A stretch of DNA of 11,730 nt from Campylobacterota bacterium (GTDB taxonomy: Bacteria > Campylobacterota > Campylobacteria > Campylobacterales > JAADDG01): positions 1-11,730 of the forward strand of contig JAADDG010000058.1 of assembly GCA_013154075.1 (NCBI GenBank). Direction: 5' to 3'. How positions within the stretch are numbered: position 1 is the stretch's first letter; each line of letters begins with the position of its first letter. Below are positions 1-7,186 of the stretch, piece after piece. Position numbers and translations under genes: made by a program. The notes under the pieces were generated by a model that was not told the origin of the DNA, did no database searches, and worked only from the letters and a program-made list of their open reading frames with translations.

Positions 1-32
1 GGTGCCAAATAGCGCTTTTTTGAAAATTAAGC

Positions 33-38
33 TAAAAT
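33..38 (+). promoter_or_regulatory. Candidate -10 box upstream of the EEP-family gene
   Basis: TAAAAT at 33-38 lies 27 bases before the ATG at 66, with a T-run at 15-21 and no clear -35. That pattern is common for sigma70 promoters of Campylobacterota. A ribosome binding site (AAAAGG, ending at 58) follows with 7 bases of spacing to the ATG. The window begins only 32 bases upstream, so an earlier promoter or operon partner cannot be excluded. Confidence 0.35.
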
Positions 39-65
39 AACGAAAAATCTAAAAAAGGCGGTTTT

Positions 66-1109
66 ATGAAAAGACTCTTTTTGTTTATGTTGATTCCTTT
101 TATGCTTTTTGCTTTCGAATTTAAGGTGGCAAATTATAATGTAGAAAATCTTTTTGATTTGAAAAGAGACGGAAACGAGTACAAAGAGTATATTCCAAAC
201 GGTAAATTCGGCTGGAATAGCGAAGCTTACAGGGTGAAGCTTAATAATATCTCTAAAGTTTTAAAAGATCTAAATGCGGATATCGTAGCTTTGGAAGAGG
301 TGGAGAATAGAAACGCTCTGAAAGATTTAAGGGCGGTTTTGAAAATCAAGGGAGTAAATTACCCCTATATGGCTATAGCCGATTCCAAAAAAAGCACGGT
401 AAAGCCGGCTTTGCTCTCTAAATTTCCGATTATCAAAAAAAGAGAGATAGTGGTAGGACACTCTAAAGGTCTTAGAAATATTTTGGAAGTTCATCTCGAT
501 ATAGATGGCAAAGAGCTTATAGTTTTCGTAAATCATTGGAAATCCAAAAGCACTCCCGAGAGTACGAGGATAAGATACGCCAAAGCTCTTAGAAAAAGGC
601 TCGATCAGCTAAAACCCGATACCGATTTTATCGTAACGGGAGATTTTAACGAAAACTACAACGAATATCTAACTATCAAAAAGCATAGACGCTTAAACGA
701 CACAAGAGGCATAACCGCTATCAATCACGTTTTGGGGACCGTTTTACCGGACGGCGAACCGGTTACGGAAGATATAGTAAAGAGAGTGAACTCTACGAAA
801 TATCTTTATAATCTTTGGTACGAGCTTCCTCCTAAATGGAGATGGAGCCATATCTTTAGAAGAGAAAAAGGCGCTATCGACAATATGATTTTGCCTCACG
901 GAATGTTTGACGATAAGGGAATTTCTTATGTGGATAACTCTTTTGATAGATTTAGGAGAGATTACTTTTTCAAAAGAGGAAGAATTATAAGATGGCAGAT
1001 GGCAAACGGCGGCAGAGGCAAACACCTAAAGAGAGGCTATTCGGATCATTTGCCTATATACGCTATTTTTAGGATAGGCCCTTTTGTGGATGAAAAGGAG
1101 AGCTATTGA
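66..1109 (+). CDS. Secreted endonuclease/exonuclease/phosphatase (EEP) family protein
   Basis: A 347-aa protein of the EEP fold (DNase I / exonuclease III / sphingomyelinase superfamily), metal-dependent phosphodiesterases acting on nucleic acids or phospholipids. Residues 1-16 form a Sec signal peptide (MKR, then a hydrophobic run to Ala16), so it should act in the periplasm or outside the cell. The family's active-site blocks are present in order: NYNVEN (23-28), LEEVEN with the metal-binding Glu (76-81), NHWKS (156-160), GDFNE (192-196), a conserved Asp in GAIDN (269-273) and the C-terminal SDH (326-328). The catalytic set therefore looks complete. The ATG has an AAAAGG site 7 bases upstream. 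Its last codons overlap the next small gene, suggesting co-translation. Substrate cannot be told from sequence: extracellular nuclease is the simplest guess, lipid phosphodiesterase is possible. Confidence 0.88.
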   Translation: MKRLFLFMLIPFMLFAFEFKVANYNVENLFDLKRDGNEYKEYIPNGKFGWNSEAYRVKLNNISKVLKDLNADIVALEEVENRNALKDLRAVLKIKGVNYPYMAIADSKKSTVKPALLSKFPIIKKREIVVGHSKGLRNILEVHLDIDGKELIVFVNHWKSKSTPESTRIRYAKALRKRLDQLKPDTDFIVTGDFNENYNEYLTIKKHRRLNDTRGITAINHVLGTVLPDGEPVTEDIVKRVNSTKYLYNLWYELPPKWRWSHIFRREKGAIDNMILPHGMFDDKGISYVDNSFDRFRRDYFFKRGRIIRWQMANGGRGKHLKRGYSDHLPIYAIFRIGPFVDEKESY

Positions 1110-1234
1110 AAGAGATTATGGATACCGTAATGCTCATAGCCTTCATACTTTTTATGATATGGCTCGGGCATGGTGTGATTTATCAGGCAAGAGAAAAAGA
1201 GAGAGGAAGAAATAGAGATAAAGAGGAAAAATAG
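1106..1234 (+). CDS. 42-aa single-pass membrane protein, TTG start
   Basis: A small gene starting with TTG at 1106, in a TTGA overlap with the stop codon of the EEP gene. It is preceded by a strong site, AAGGAG at 1095-1100, 5 bases from the start. The product begins MKEIMDTV, followed by one hydrophobic segment (about residues 8-20, ending in MIWLG), then a short link and a very basic and acidic tail (QAREKERGRNRDKEEK). This reads as an N-terminal transmembrane anchor with a charged cytoplasmic tail. The stop/start overlap and good ribosome binding site argue for real translation coupled to the EEP gene. Family unknown. A later ATG at 1118 would give a protein four residues shorter but has a worse-placed site. 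Confidence 0.6.
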   Translation: MKEIMDTVMLIAFILFMIWLGHGVIYQAREKERGRNRDKEEK

Positions 1235-1236
1235 GG

Positions 1237-1265
1237 TATAATTTCATTTTTATTTCAAAGAGGAG
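1237..1265 (+). promoter_or_regulatory. Promoter (-10 TATAAT) and strong ribosome binding site
   Basis: GGGTATAAT, with the -10 hexamer at 1237-1242, begins just after the stop of the small membrane-protein gene. Transcription should start near 1249. AAGAGGAGA at 1258-1265 is an excellent ribosome binding site 3-6 bases before the ATG at 1269. Together they look like a working gene start, although no intact gene follows. The transcript could also serve as a long leader for metE. Confidence 0.5.
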
Positions 1266-1268
1266 ATT

Positions 1269-1514
1269 ATGAGATTGAGCGAAAAAGATATTTTTGATCT
1301 GTTTTTTATCGGAGCTATCAAAAATATTTGTATATGCAGACTCGCTCCTCTATTTTGTATTTTAAATTCCAAAGTCTGCTTGTGCAATAGAATTTTTACT
1401 CAAAAGAGTAGACTCGCAATAAGGCTTTCTAAAAAGCTTCCTAAATGCAACTGTACTTCCAAATTTTTTAGCTTCAGGCGAACCGGAGTTCATCCTCCAA
1501 TTCACTCCTTTTAA
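1269..1514 (+). pseudogene. Probable truncated gene start fused to unrelated sequence (81-codon ORF)
   Basis: The open frame starts at an ATG with excellent promoter and ribosome binding site. The first 20 or so codons (MRLSEKDIFDLFFIGAIKN) use the same codons and composition as the neighbouring genes. From about 1326 the frame becomes cysteine-rich (seven Cys), basic and unlike a normal protein, with codons that are rare here. My reading is a real gene start that lost its body by deletion or was interrupted by other DNA. Alternatives are a genuine 81-aa Cys-rich peptide or a leader peptide for metE. No family recognised. Confidence 0.3.
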
Positions 1515-1566
1515 TAATTTCAAAATCAAATTAATCCATATCGGCATCGGTTTTAGGCGGCGATAA
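1321..1566. other. Unassigned spacer with protein-like traces in several frames; possible decayed gene or interspersed repeat
   Basis: About 245 bases whose identity I cannot settle. The + frame starting at 1321 reads like protein broken by stops at 1363 and 1420, then runs open from 1423 to a stop at 1564, with segments such as LNATVLPNFLASGEPEF and QFTPFNNFKIKLIHIGIGF. The minus strand also has an open frame (1362-1547) that looks fairly protein-like. The element contains a duplicated AGACTCGC (1338-1345 and 1410-1417) and a small hairpin, TACTC-AAAA-GAGTA at 1397-1410. These features fit either a degraded gene or a short repeated element. No transposase or flanking duplication was seen. 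Confidence 0.3.
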
Positions 1567-1652
1567 GAGCCGATTTTTGTAAGCTCTATTTTTATCTAAA
1601 TTTTTATGATTTTTAACCGCTTAGCAGCTATTTAAAATCGCTCTTATTCGCC
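1541..1652 (+). promoter_or_regulatory. Structured metE leader: long-range hairpin with a competing hairpin
   Basis: Arms at 1556-1577 and 1634-1652 are complementary over 18 Watson-Crick pairs in three blocks: GGCG/CGCC, ATAAGAG/CTCTTAT and CGATTTT/AAAATCG. A 56-base AT-rich loop lies between them. A second hairpin would use the same left arm: 1541-1549 (TCGGC and ATCG) with 1561-1573 (CGAT and GCCGA). The two cannot form together, the arrangement expected of an attenuator or riboswitch. The right arm ends 47 bases before the metE GTG. No T-run typical of an intrinsic terminator follows directly. I do not recognise a known SAM or cobalamin riboswitch here. Confidence 0.35.
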
Positions 1653-1699
1653 TTTATTTAATCAAACTTAAACATATCAAAAAAATAAAGGGGTGAATA

Positions 1700-3970
1700 G
1701 TGTCTAAAAATTATGTAATAGGATTTCCGAGAATCGGAGAGAAAAGAGAGTTAAAAAGAGCTTTGGAGAGCTTTTGGAGCAAAAAGATAGATTCGGTTGA
1801 GTTGGAGAGAGTCGCTAAAGAGCTTAGAGAAAGACATATAAAGTATCAGAAAAAAGCCGGAGTAGAATTTATAAGCGTAAATGATTTTTCGCTTTATGAC
1901 AATATGCTCGATACCGCTTTGATGATAAACGCTATCCCGGATAGATTTAAAAATATTTCCGATAAAACCGAGCTATATTTTTCTATGGCAAGAGGCGCCG
2001 ATAAGATAGCCGCTATGGAGATGACAAAGTGGTTTAATACCAATTATCATTATATAGTGCCGGAGTTATCCAAAAAGGATGAGTACAAGGCGGATATCTT
2101 TAAAATCGAAAAAGAGTATGAGGAAGCGAAAAAGCTTGGCGTAAAACCTAAAATAAATTTGATAGGTCCTATCACTTTTACCGCTCTTTCAAAAAGAGTT
2201 GACGGAGAGGATGTTTTTGAGTTTTTCGGAAAAGTTTTGGAAGTTTACAAAGAGGTGCTATCTTTGATTTCAAAACTTGATGATGATGTTTTGATTCAGA
2301 TGGAGGAGCCTATTTTCGTTACCGATCTTGAGCCGAAAGTTTTGAGTCTTATTAAATTTACTTACGATTCTTTGTGCAAAGTCGATGAAAATATCAAAAT
2401 AGCTGTAATTACTTATTTCGAGCACGCAAATGAGGCCGTTAGGATTTTGGCGGATACTCCTGTTTGGGGAGTGGGGCTCGATTTCGTTTATGGGGAAGAG
2501 AATTTAAAATCTTTGGATGTTTTAAAAGATAGCGATAAGGTTTTGATAGCCGGTGTGGTTGACGGAAGAAATGTCTGGAGAAATGATATCCAAAAGAGCG
2601 TAGAACTTCTAAAAGATATTTCCAAAAAGATCCCAAAGGATAGAATAATTCCCTCAACCTCCTGCTCTCTTTTGCACACTCCCTTTACATTGAAATATGA
2701 AGAGAAGCTAAGAGAAGATATAAAAAGCTGGCTTAGCTTTTCGCTTGAAAAGCTTGATGAGCTTAATTTGATCTCGAAACTCTTTTTTGAAGAGAGTTTG
2801 AGCGAAGATGAGGAAAAACTTTATGAAGAGTCGAAAAAGGCTTTATCTTCGAAGGCAAACTCCTCTTTCGTTCATAATAAAGAGGTAAAGAAAAGAGTAG
2901 AGAGCATAAAAAGTTACGATAGAGAGCTGCCTTATGAAGAGAGGATCAAAATACAGCATAAAGAGCTTAAATATCCGATTTTGCCTACCACTACGATAGG
3001 CTCTTTCCCTCAGACGGATGAGATCAGAAAGGTAAGAAGAGATTACAAAAACGGCTTTATAACCGAAGAGAAGTACGAAGAGGCGATAAAGAGATATATA
3101 GATGACGCAATAGCTTTCCAAGAGGAGATCGATCTTGATATTTTGGTTCACGGAGAGCCTGAGAGAAACGATATGGTGGAGTATTTCGGACAGATGTTAA
3201 ACGGTTTCGCTTTTACCGAAAACGGCTGGGTGCAAAGCTACGGCAGCAGATGCGTAAAGCCTCCTTTGATCTATGGAGACGTATCGAGAGATGAGCCTAT
3301 GACTGTAAAATGGATAACTTACGCTCAAAGCAAAACGAAAAAGATAGTCAAAGGTATGCTAACAGGTCCGGTTACGATTATAAACTGGTCTTTTGTAAGA
3401 GATGATAAAAATAAAAGCGAGATAGCAAAAGAGATAGCTTTATGTATAAAAGATGAGATAGAGGATCTGCAAAACAGTGGAATTAAGATAGTTCAAGTGG
3501 ATGAAGCGGCTTTCAAAGAGGGCTATCCGCTAAGAAAATCGAAAATAAAAGAGTATGAAGAGTGGGCTTTAAATAGCTTTAGACTCTCCGTAAGCTCCGC
3601 AAAGGCTTCTACTCAGATTCATACTCATATGTGTTATAGCGAATTTAACGATATCATAAAAACGATAGAGGCGATGGATGCCGATGTGATTTCCATCGAG
3701 ACCGCAAGAAGTGGAAATGTGCTTTTGAGAGTCTTTAAGGAGGTGGGCTATACTCACGAAATAGGTCCGGGCGTATATGATATCCACTCTCCCGCAATCC
3801 CTACGGTAGAGGAGATGGAGGATAGAATCAAAGCCTTTTTTGAGGTACTTCCAAAAACCCAGCTTTGGGTAAATCCCGACTGCGGACTTAAGACAAGAAA
3901 GTGGCAAGAGGTGAAACCGAGCCTAAGAAATATGGTAAAAGCCGCAAAAAGATTAAGGGAGTCTTCCTAA
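1700..3970 (+). CDS. metE: Cobalamin-independent methionine synthase
   Basis: A 756-aa protein, the usual MetE length. It transfers the methyl group of 5-methyltetrahydropteroyl-tri-glutamate to homocysteine in the cytoplasm, the last step of methionine synthesis, without vitamin B12. The N-terminal barrel opens with a typical MetE start (YVIGFPRIG, residues 5-13). The catalytic C-terminal barrel starts at LPTTTIGSFPQT (428-439). Zinc ligands are all present: His643, Cys645, Glu667 and Cys728, each two residues later than in E. coli MetE, as is the substrate-contacting Asp601. The start is GTG at 1700 with an AAGGGG site just upstream; no in-frame ATG fits as well. It appears to be a single-gene transcript, preceded by a structured leader and followed at once by a terminator, so control through the leader is plausible. 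Confidence 0.97.
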   Translation: MSKNYVIGFPRIGEKRELKRALESFWSKKIDSVELERVAKELRERHIKYQKKAGVEFISVNDFSLYDNMLDTALMINAIPDRFKNISDKTELYFSMARGADKIAAMEMTKWFNTNYHYIVPELSKKDEYKADIFKIEKEYEEAKKLGVKPKINLIGPITFTALSKRVDGEDVFEFFGKVLEVYKEVLSLISKLDDDVLIQMEEPIFVTDLEPKVLSLIKFTYDSLCKVDENIKIAVITYFEHANEAVRILADTPVWGVGLDFVYGEENLKSLDVLKDSDKVLIAGVVDGRNVWRNDIQKSVELLKDISKKIPKDRIIPSTSCSLLHTPFTLKYEEKLREDIKSWLSFSLEKLDELNLISKLFFEESLSEDEEKLYEESKKALSSKANSSFVHNKEVKKRVESIKSYDRELPYEERIKIQHKELKYPILPTTTIGSFPQTDEIRKVRRDYKNGFITEEKYEEAIKRYIDDAIAFQEEIDLDILVHGEPERNDMVEYFGQMLNGFAFTENGWVQSYGSRCVKPPLIYGDVSRDEPMTVKWITYAQSKTKKIVKGMLTGPVTIINWSFVRDDKNKSEIAKEIALCIKDEIEDLQNSGIKIVQVDEAAFKEGYPLRKSKIKEYEEWALNSFRLSVSSAKASTQIHTHMCYSEFNDIIKTIEAMDADVISIETARSGNVLLRVFKEVGYTHEIGPGVYDIHSPAIPTVEEMEDRIKAFFEVLPKTQLWVNPDCGLKTRKWQEVKPSLRNMVKAAKRLRESS

Positions 3971-3992
3971 GGAGGGAATCTCCCTCCTTTTT
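3969..3992 (+). terminator. Rho-independent terminator of metE
   Basis: GGAGGGA (3971-3977) pairs perfectly with TCCCTCC (3981-3987) across a 3-base loop, extended by AA/TT at the base of the stem, and is followed by a run of T to 3992. It begins inside the metE stop codon. Confidence 0.92.
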
Positions 3993-4009
3993 ATCCGTTT
4001 TTAACGTCT

Positions 4010-4022
4010 TATAGGATAAAAT
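4010..4022 (+). promoter_or_regulatory. Candidate glyS promoter (-10 TAAAAT)
   Basis: GGATAAAAT, with TAAAAT at 4017-4022, sits 30 bases before the glyS ATG and just after the metE terminator, where a new promoter is needed. There is a T-run at 3997-4002 but no obvious -35. Transcription would start near 4029, leaving a leader of about 23 bases with an AAAAAGG site at 4036-4043. Confidence 0.5.
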
Positions 4023-4051
4023 CGCCCCAAAATCCAAAAAAGGTCTTTTAG

Positions 4052-6103
4052 ATGCTAAAACCTTTACTTATAGAAGTGGGAGTGGAGGAGCTTCCGGCCA
4101 TTCCTTTTTTAAAAGAGCTTCCCAATATCGAGAAGAAATGGGCCGATATTTTGGAAGAAAACTCTCTTTTGTGCGAATTTTCCTTCTTTTATACTCCAAG
4201 AAGGCTTGTGCTTTGGCACAGAGAATTTCCTACCAGACAACCGGATAGTTTCGAAGAGTTTTTCGGAGCGCCTGTAGATATAGCTTTCAAAGATAATAAG
4301 CCCACCAAAGCCGCTTTGGGATTTGCCAAAAAGTGCGGAGTGGAAGTTAAAGATCTTCAAAGGGCTAAGAGAGGAGATAGAGAAGTTCTCTACTATAAAA
4401 AGGAGGTTAAAGGAAAACCCTCCAAAGATTTGATAGGAGAGATGTTAAATAAGTTTCTTCACTCTCTGAATTTCGGTAAAGCGATGAGATGGGGAGAGCT
4501 TAAAGATAGCTTCATCCGTCCTATCAGGTGGATAGGAGCGATGCTTGGAGACGAGAAGATCGTCTTTACGCTTTACGGAGTGGAGTCTTCGAATATCTCC
4601 TATCCTCACAGAAGTATCTCTTATGATCCCTTTTCATACGATTTTGCGGGAGATTTTTTCTGCAAACTCGATAAAGGCGGAGTGATTCTCTATCAAGAAG
4701 AGAGAGAAAAGAAGATAGAAAAAGAGTTTAAAGAGATAGAGGATAAAGAGGGCGTTTCTATAGAGAGGGATGAGGATCTTTTGGCGGAAGTTGTGGCGAT
4801 TACGGAGTATCCTACCGCGCTTATGGGAAAATTTGACGAAGAGTTTTTGAAATTGCCTCCGGAAGTGATTATTACCTCTATGAAGGAGCATCAAAGATAT
4901 TTTCCCGTTTTTAAAAACGGAGAGCTTACCAACGCTTTTATTGTCGTATCAAACGCCGTAACGGATGATTTTAGCAAAATAATTGCTGGAAATGAGAAAG
5001 TTTTGAGAGCGAGACTTAGCGATGCGCTCTTTTTCTATGAAAACGATCTTAAAAACGGTCTTTCATACGAAGGGCTTAAAAATATCGTATTTTTGCAGGG
5101 ACTCGGAACTCTTTACGACAAAGAGCTTAGAGAGAAGGATATAGCCTGCTATCTCTTCTCTCTCTATAAAGATAAACTATTGAAAGAGAGAAGCGATAAA
5201 GACGAAAATGAGCTTTGTGATCTTCTGCAAAAAAGCGTGATGCTTTCCAAAGCGGATCTTTTGAGCGAAATGGTTTATGAGTTTACGGAACTTCAGGGAA
5301 TTATGGGATACTACTATGCCAAAGAGGCCGGGATGGATGAGTATCTGGCCCTCTCTTTAAAAGAGCAGTATTTGCCAAAGGGCGAATATAGCGCTCTTCC
5401 TTCCACTCTCTTTAGCTGTGTTGTAGCTTTGTCCAATAAGATAGACTCTTTGATGGCGCTTTTTAGTATAGGAAAGATTCCAAGCGGTACCAAAGATCCT
5501 TTCGCTTTAAGAAGAGCTGCCATAGGTATAATAAGAATAGTTTTGGATAAAGGTATCAATTTCGATCTAAATAAGGTTTTTTCGGATCTTGCCGAAAATT
5601 ACGACGGTTTGGATATTTCGAAATTGGAAAGCTTCTTTGAAGAGAGATTTTTACAATTTTTCGATGCGAATCCTTCTTTGATAAAAGCCGTTTTGCAAAG
5701 CGGCGAGAGGGATATTTTGGAGATAGATAGAAAGATAAAAGCTCTAAAAGAGATTACCGATAGTGAAGATTTTAAAGATATCTTTACTACTTTCAAAAGG
5801 GTTGCAAATATCGTCAAAGATATAGATACCGATAAAGAGATAAAGGTAGATGAGTCCCTGTTTGAGAGCGAATATGAAAAGAGACTCTATGAAGAGTTTA
5901 GGAAAGTAAACGAAAGAGAGTATGAGAGCTACCTTGAGAGGCTTGATGCGCTCTTTTCTCTAAAACCTTTTATCGATCTATTTTTCGATAACGTTATGGT
6001 AAATGTGGATGACGAAAAAATAAGAGAAAATAGAAAAAATCTGATAGCCTCCATTTATAAAGCCTTTAAAGAGATAGCCGATATCAAAGAGATCTCCGTT
6101 TAA
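4052..6103 (+). CDS. glyS: Glycyl-tRNA synthetase beta subunit
   Basis: A 683-aa beta subunit of the heterotetrameric (alpha2/beta2) bacterial glycyl-tRNA synthetase, which charges tRNA-Gly with glycine in the cytoplasm. The alpha subunit (GlyQ) carries the class II active site; the beta subunit binds the tRNA. Family signatures: LLIEVGVEELPA near the start (residues 5-16), SMKEHQRYFPVF (about 275-286), SGTKDPFALRRAA (478-490), and the closing FFDNVMVNVDD (644-654) of the DALR-like anticodon-binding region. Length is normal and the frame is intact. glyQ is not in this window, so the subunit genes are unlinked here or at least not adjacent. The gene stands between a promoter and a terminator-like hairpin as its own transcript. 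Confidence 0.96.
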   Translation: MLKPLLIEVGVEELPAIPFLKELPNIEKKWADILEENSLLCEFSFFYTPRRLVLWHREFPTRQPDSFEEFFGAPVDIAFKDNKPTKAALGFAKKCGVEVKDLQRAKRGDREVLYYKKEVKGKPSKDLIGEMLNKFLHSLNFGKAMRWGELKDSFIRPIRWIGAMLGDEKIVFTLYGVESSNISYPHRSISYDPFSYDFAGDFFCKLDKGGVILYQEEREKKIEKEFKEIEDKEGVSIERDEDLLAEVVAITEYPTALMGKFDEEFLKLPPEVIITSMKEHQRYFPVFKNGELTNAFIVVSNAVTDDFSKIIAGNEKVLRARLSDALFFYENDLKNGLSYEGLKNIVFLQGLGTLYDKELREKDIACYLFSLYKDKLLKERSDKDENELCDLLQKSVMLSKADLLSEMVYEFTELQGIMGYYYAKEAGMDEYLALSLKEQYLPKGEYSALPSTLFSCVVALSNKIDSLMALFSIGKIPSGTKDPFALRRAAIGIIRIVLDKGINFDLNKVFSDLAENYDGLDISKLESFFEERFLQFFDANPSLIKAVLQSGERDILEIDRKIKALKEITDSEDFKDIFTTFKRVANIVKDIDTDKEIKVDESLFESEYEKRLYEEFRKVNEREYESYLERLDALFSLKPFIDLFFDNVMVNVDDEKIRENRKNLIASIYKAFKEIADIKEISV

Positions 6104-6116
6104 CTTCTTGTTTGTT

Positions 6117-6135
6117 TAGAGGGGGCTCCCCTCTA
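6117..6135 (+). terminator. Probable glyS terminator hairpin
   Basis: TAGAGGGG (6117-6124) pairs perfectly with CCCCTCTA (6128-6135) across a GCT loop, 14 bases after the glyS stop. The tail (TCTTCTCC, then CTTTT) is pyrimidine-rich rather than a pure T-run, so termination may be partial. The rest of the gap to 6259 is AT-rich and shows nothing else. Confidence 0.7.
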
Positions 6136-6259
6136 TCTTCTCCAATCTTTTCTAAAAATAAAAATTATTAATTAGTTTCAATCTATGTTACTTTTTTTCA
6201 ACTTAATCTCTTTCCTACTCAAATCCGTTAGTTTAAATAAAACTATCTTAATACTCATT

Positions 6260-6288
6260 TTGTAAAAAAAAGTTAACTGTTATATAAT
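6260..6288 (+). promoter_or_regulatory. Promoter of the unknown protein-glycosyltransferase operon
   Basis: A consensus -10, TATAAT at 6283-6288, is spaced 17 bases from TTGTAA at 6260-6265 (4 of 6 matches to the -35 consensus). Transcription should start near 6295. An 8-base palindrome, AGTTAACT (6271-6278), lies between the boxes and could bind a regulator, though short palindromes arise by chance in AT-rich DNA. The start point rules against the GTG at 6296 as start codon and favours ATG 6359. Confidence 0.65.
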
Positions 6289-6358
6289 AGAATTTGTGGT
6301 AAAAATTTATTGTATTTTTAACGATATTAGTAAACATAATATCGATAAAGGATTTGGT

Positions 6359-7180
6359 ATGTTAGAGTTTGAGAATGAAAAAGAGCTGATCGAGAGATCT
6401 TTGGAGTTTTTGAAGGCCGATTTGATTGAAGCCGTAGAAAATTCCAAAAAACCGGTTGTAGCCGTATTTGAAGTGGGGCACGTCTCTTTCCCGGTAAAAG
6501 AGAGCAATTTAAGATGGGCTAAATCGAACGTTAAATTTGCGGACAGGGTCTGTAAGTGGCTTATTCAAACATACGGAAGAAGCGTTAGAATCATTCCTAC
6601 CGTTTTGATAAACAATATGACGGATGAAGAGAGAGAGGAGTTTGACAGGACGATAGAGTCGCTCTTTGAAGATACGAAATATATAACCAAAGAGTGCACC
6701 TCTTTTATTTCGGAAAGAAATATGAAAAACAGAGCTTATAAGATTATAAAAGAAAACGATAAGAAACTCGATCAATTTTGCGAAGAGAACGGCAAGATGT
6801 TTTTAAGTACTCAAGATGAGTGTATGCTTCCTTTCGGACTTGTTGAAAACGGCAAAAAGATTCCAAGATGCGGACTTATAATAGCAAGCTATATGGAAAA
6901 GATTTTTAAATTATCAAGAGAAAGACTTCATACTTACGAAGATCCCTGCGTACTTTTGATAAGCTTTTCGGAGCATGATTATGAGTATGAGAGGGTGAAA
7001 CTCGGAGTGGAGCTTTATTCCAAACTGTATGATATCACCAACCTAAAAGCGATAGTTTCCTATTGGAAGGATCCCGATTTTTGGATAGCTTACAAAGATT
7101 TCGCCAAAGAGGGATTCAAATGGAGAAAAAGAGTTGCTAAAGAGCCGGAGATGGCAGCGGAATATAAAAGAGCCGTTTAG
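6359..7180 (+). CDS. Protein of unknown function (273 aa), operon partner of a glycosyltransferase
   Basis: I do not recognise a family. The frame extends up to a GTG at 6296, but that lies at the predicted transcription start and lacks a ribosome binding site. ATG 6359 has AAAGGA at 6347-6352, six bases upstream, so I chose it. The product has no signal peptide or membrane segment and reads as a soluble, mixed alpha/beta cytoplasmic protein. It starts with an acidic helical stretch (1-30), followed by beta-like hydrophobic runs KPVVAVFEVGHVSF (31-44) and VRIIPTVLIN (76-85), a charged middle with RCGLIIASYMEKIF (170-183), then CVLLISFSEHDYEYE (197-211). Six Cys (65, 113, 141, 155, 171, 197) are spread without a clear metal motif. 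The glycosyltransferase gene follows after 6 bases, so a role in glycan synthesis or sugar-precursor supply is possible but only inferred from position. Confidence 0.75.
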   Translation: MLEFENEKELIERSLEFLKADLIEAVENSKKPVVAVFEVGHVSFPVKESNLRWAKSNVKFADRVCKWLIQTYGRSVRIIPTVLINNMTDEEREEFDRTIESLFEDTKYITKECTSFISERNMKNRAYKIIKENDKKLDQFCEENGKMFLSTQDECMLPFGLVENGKKIPRCGLIIASYMEKIFKLSRERLHTYEDPCVLLISFSEHDYEYERVKLGVELYSKLYDITNLKAIVSYWKDPDFWIAYKDFAKEGFKWRKRVAKEPEMAAEYKRAV

Positions 7181-7186
7181 ATTTCC

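Noticed and set aside
1362..1547. Minus-strand 61-codon open frame with protein-like stretches
   Set aside because: No convincing promoter and the same DNA looks protein-like on the + strand too; kept only as part of the unassigned spacer.
6296..6358. GTG at 6296 as start of the unknown protein
   Set aside because: It falls at the predicted transcription start of the TATAAT at 6283-6288 and has no ribosome binding site; ATG 6359 has AAAGGA at good spacing.
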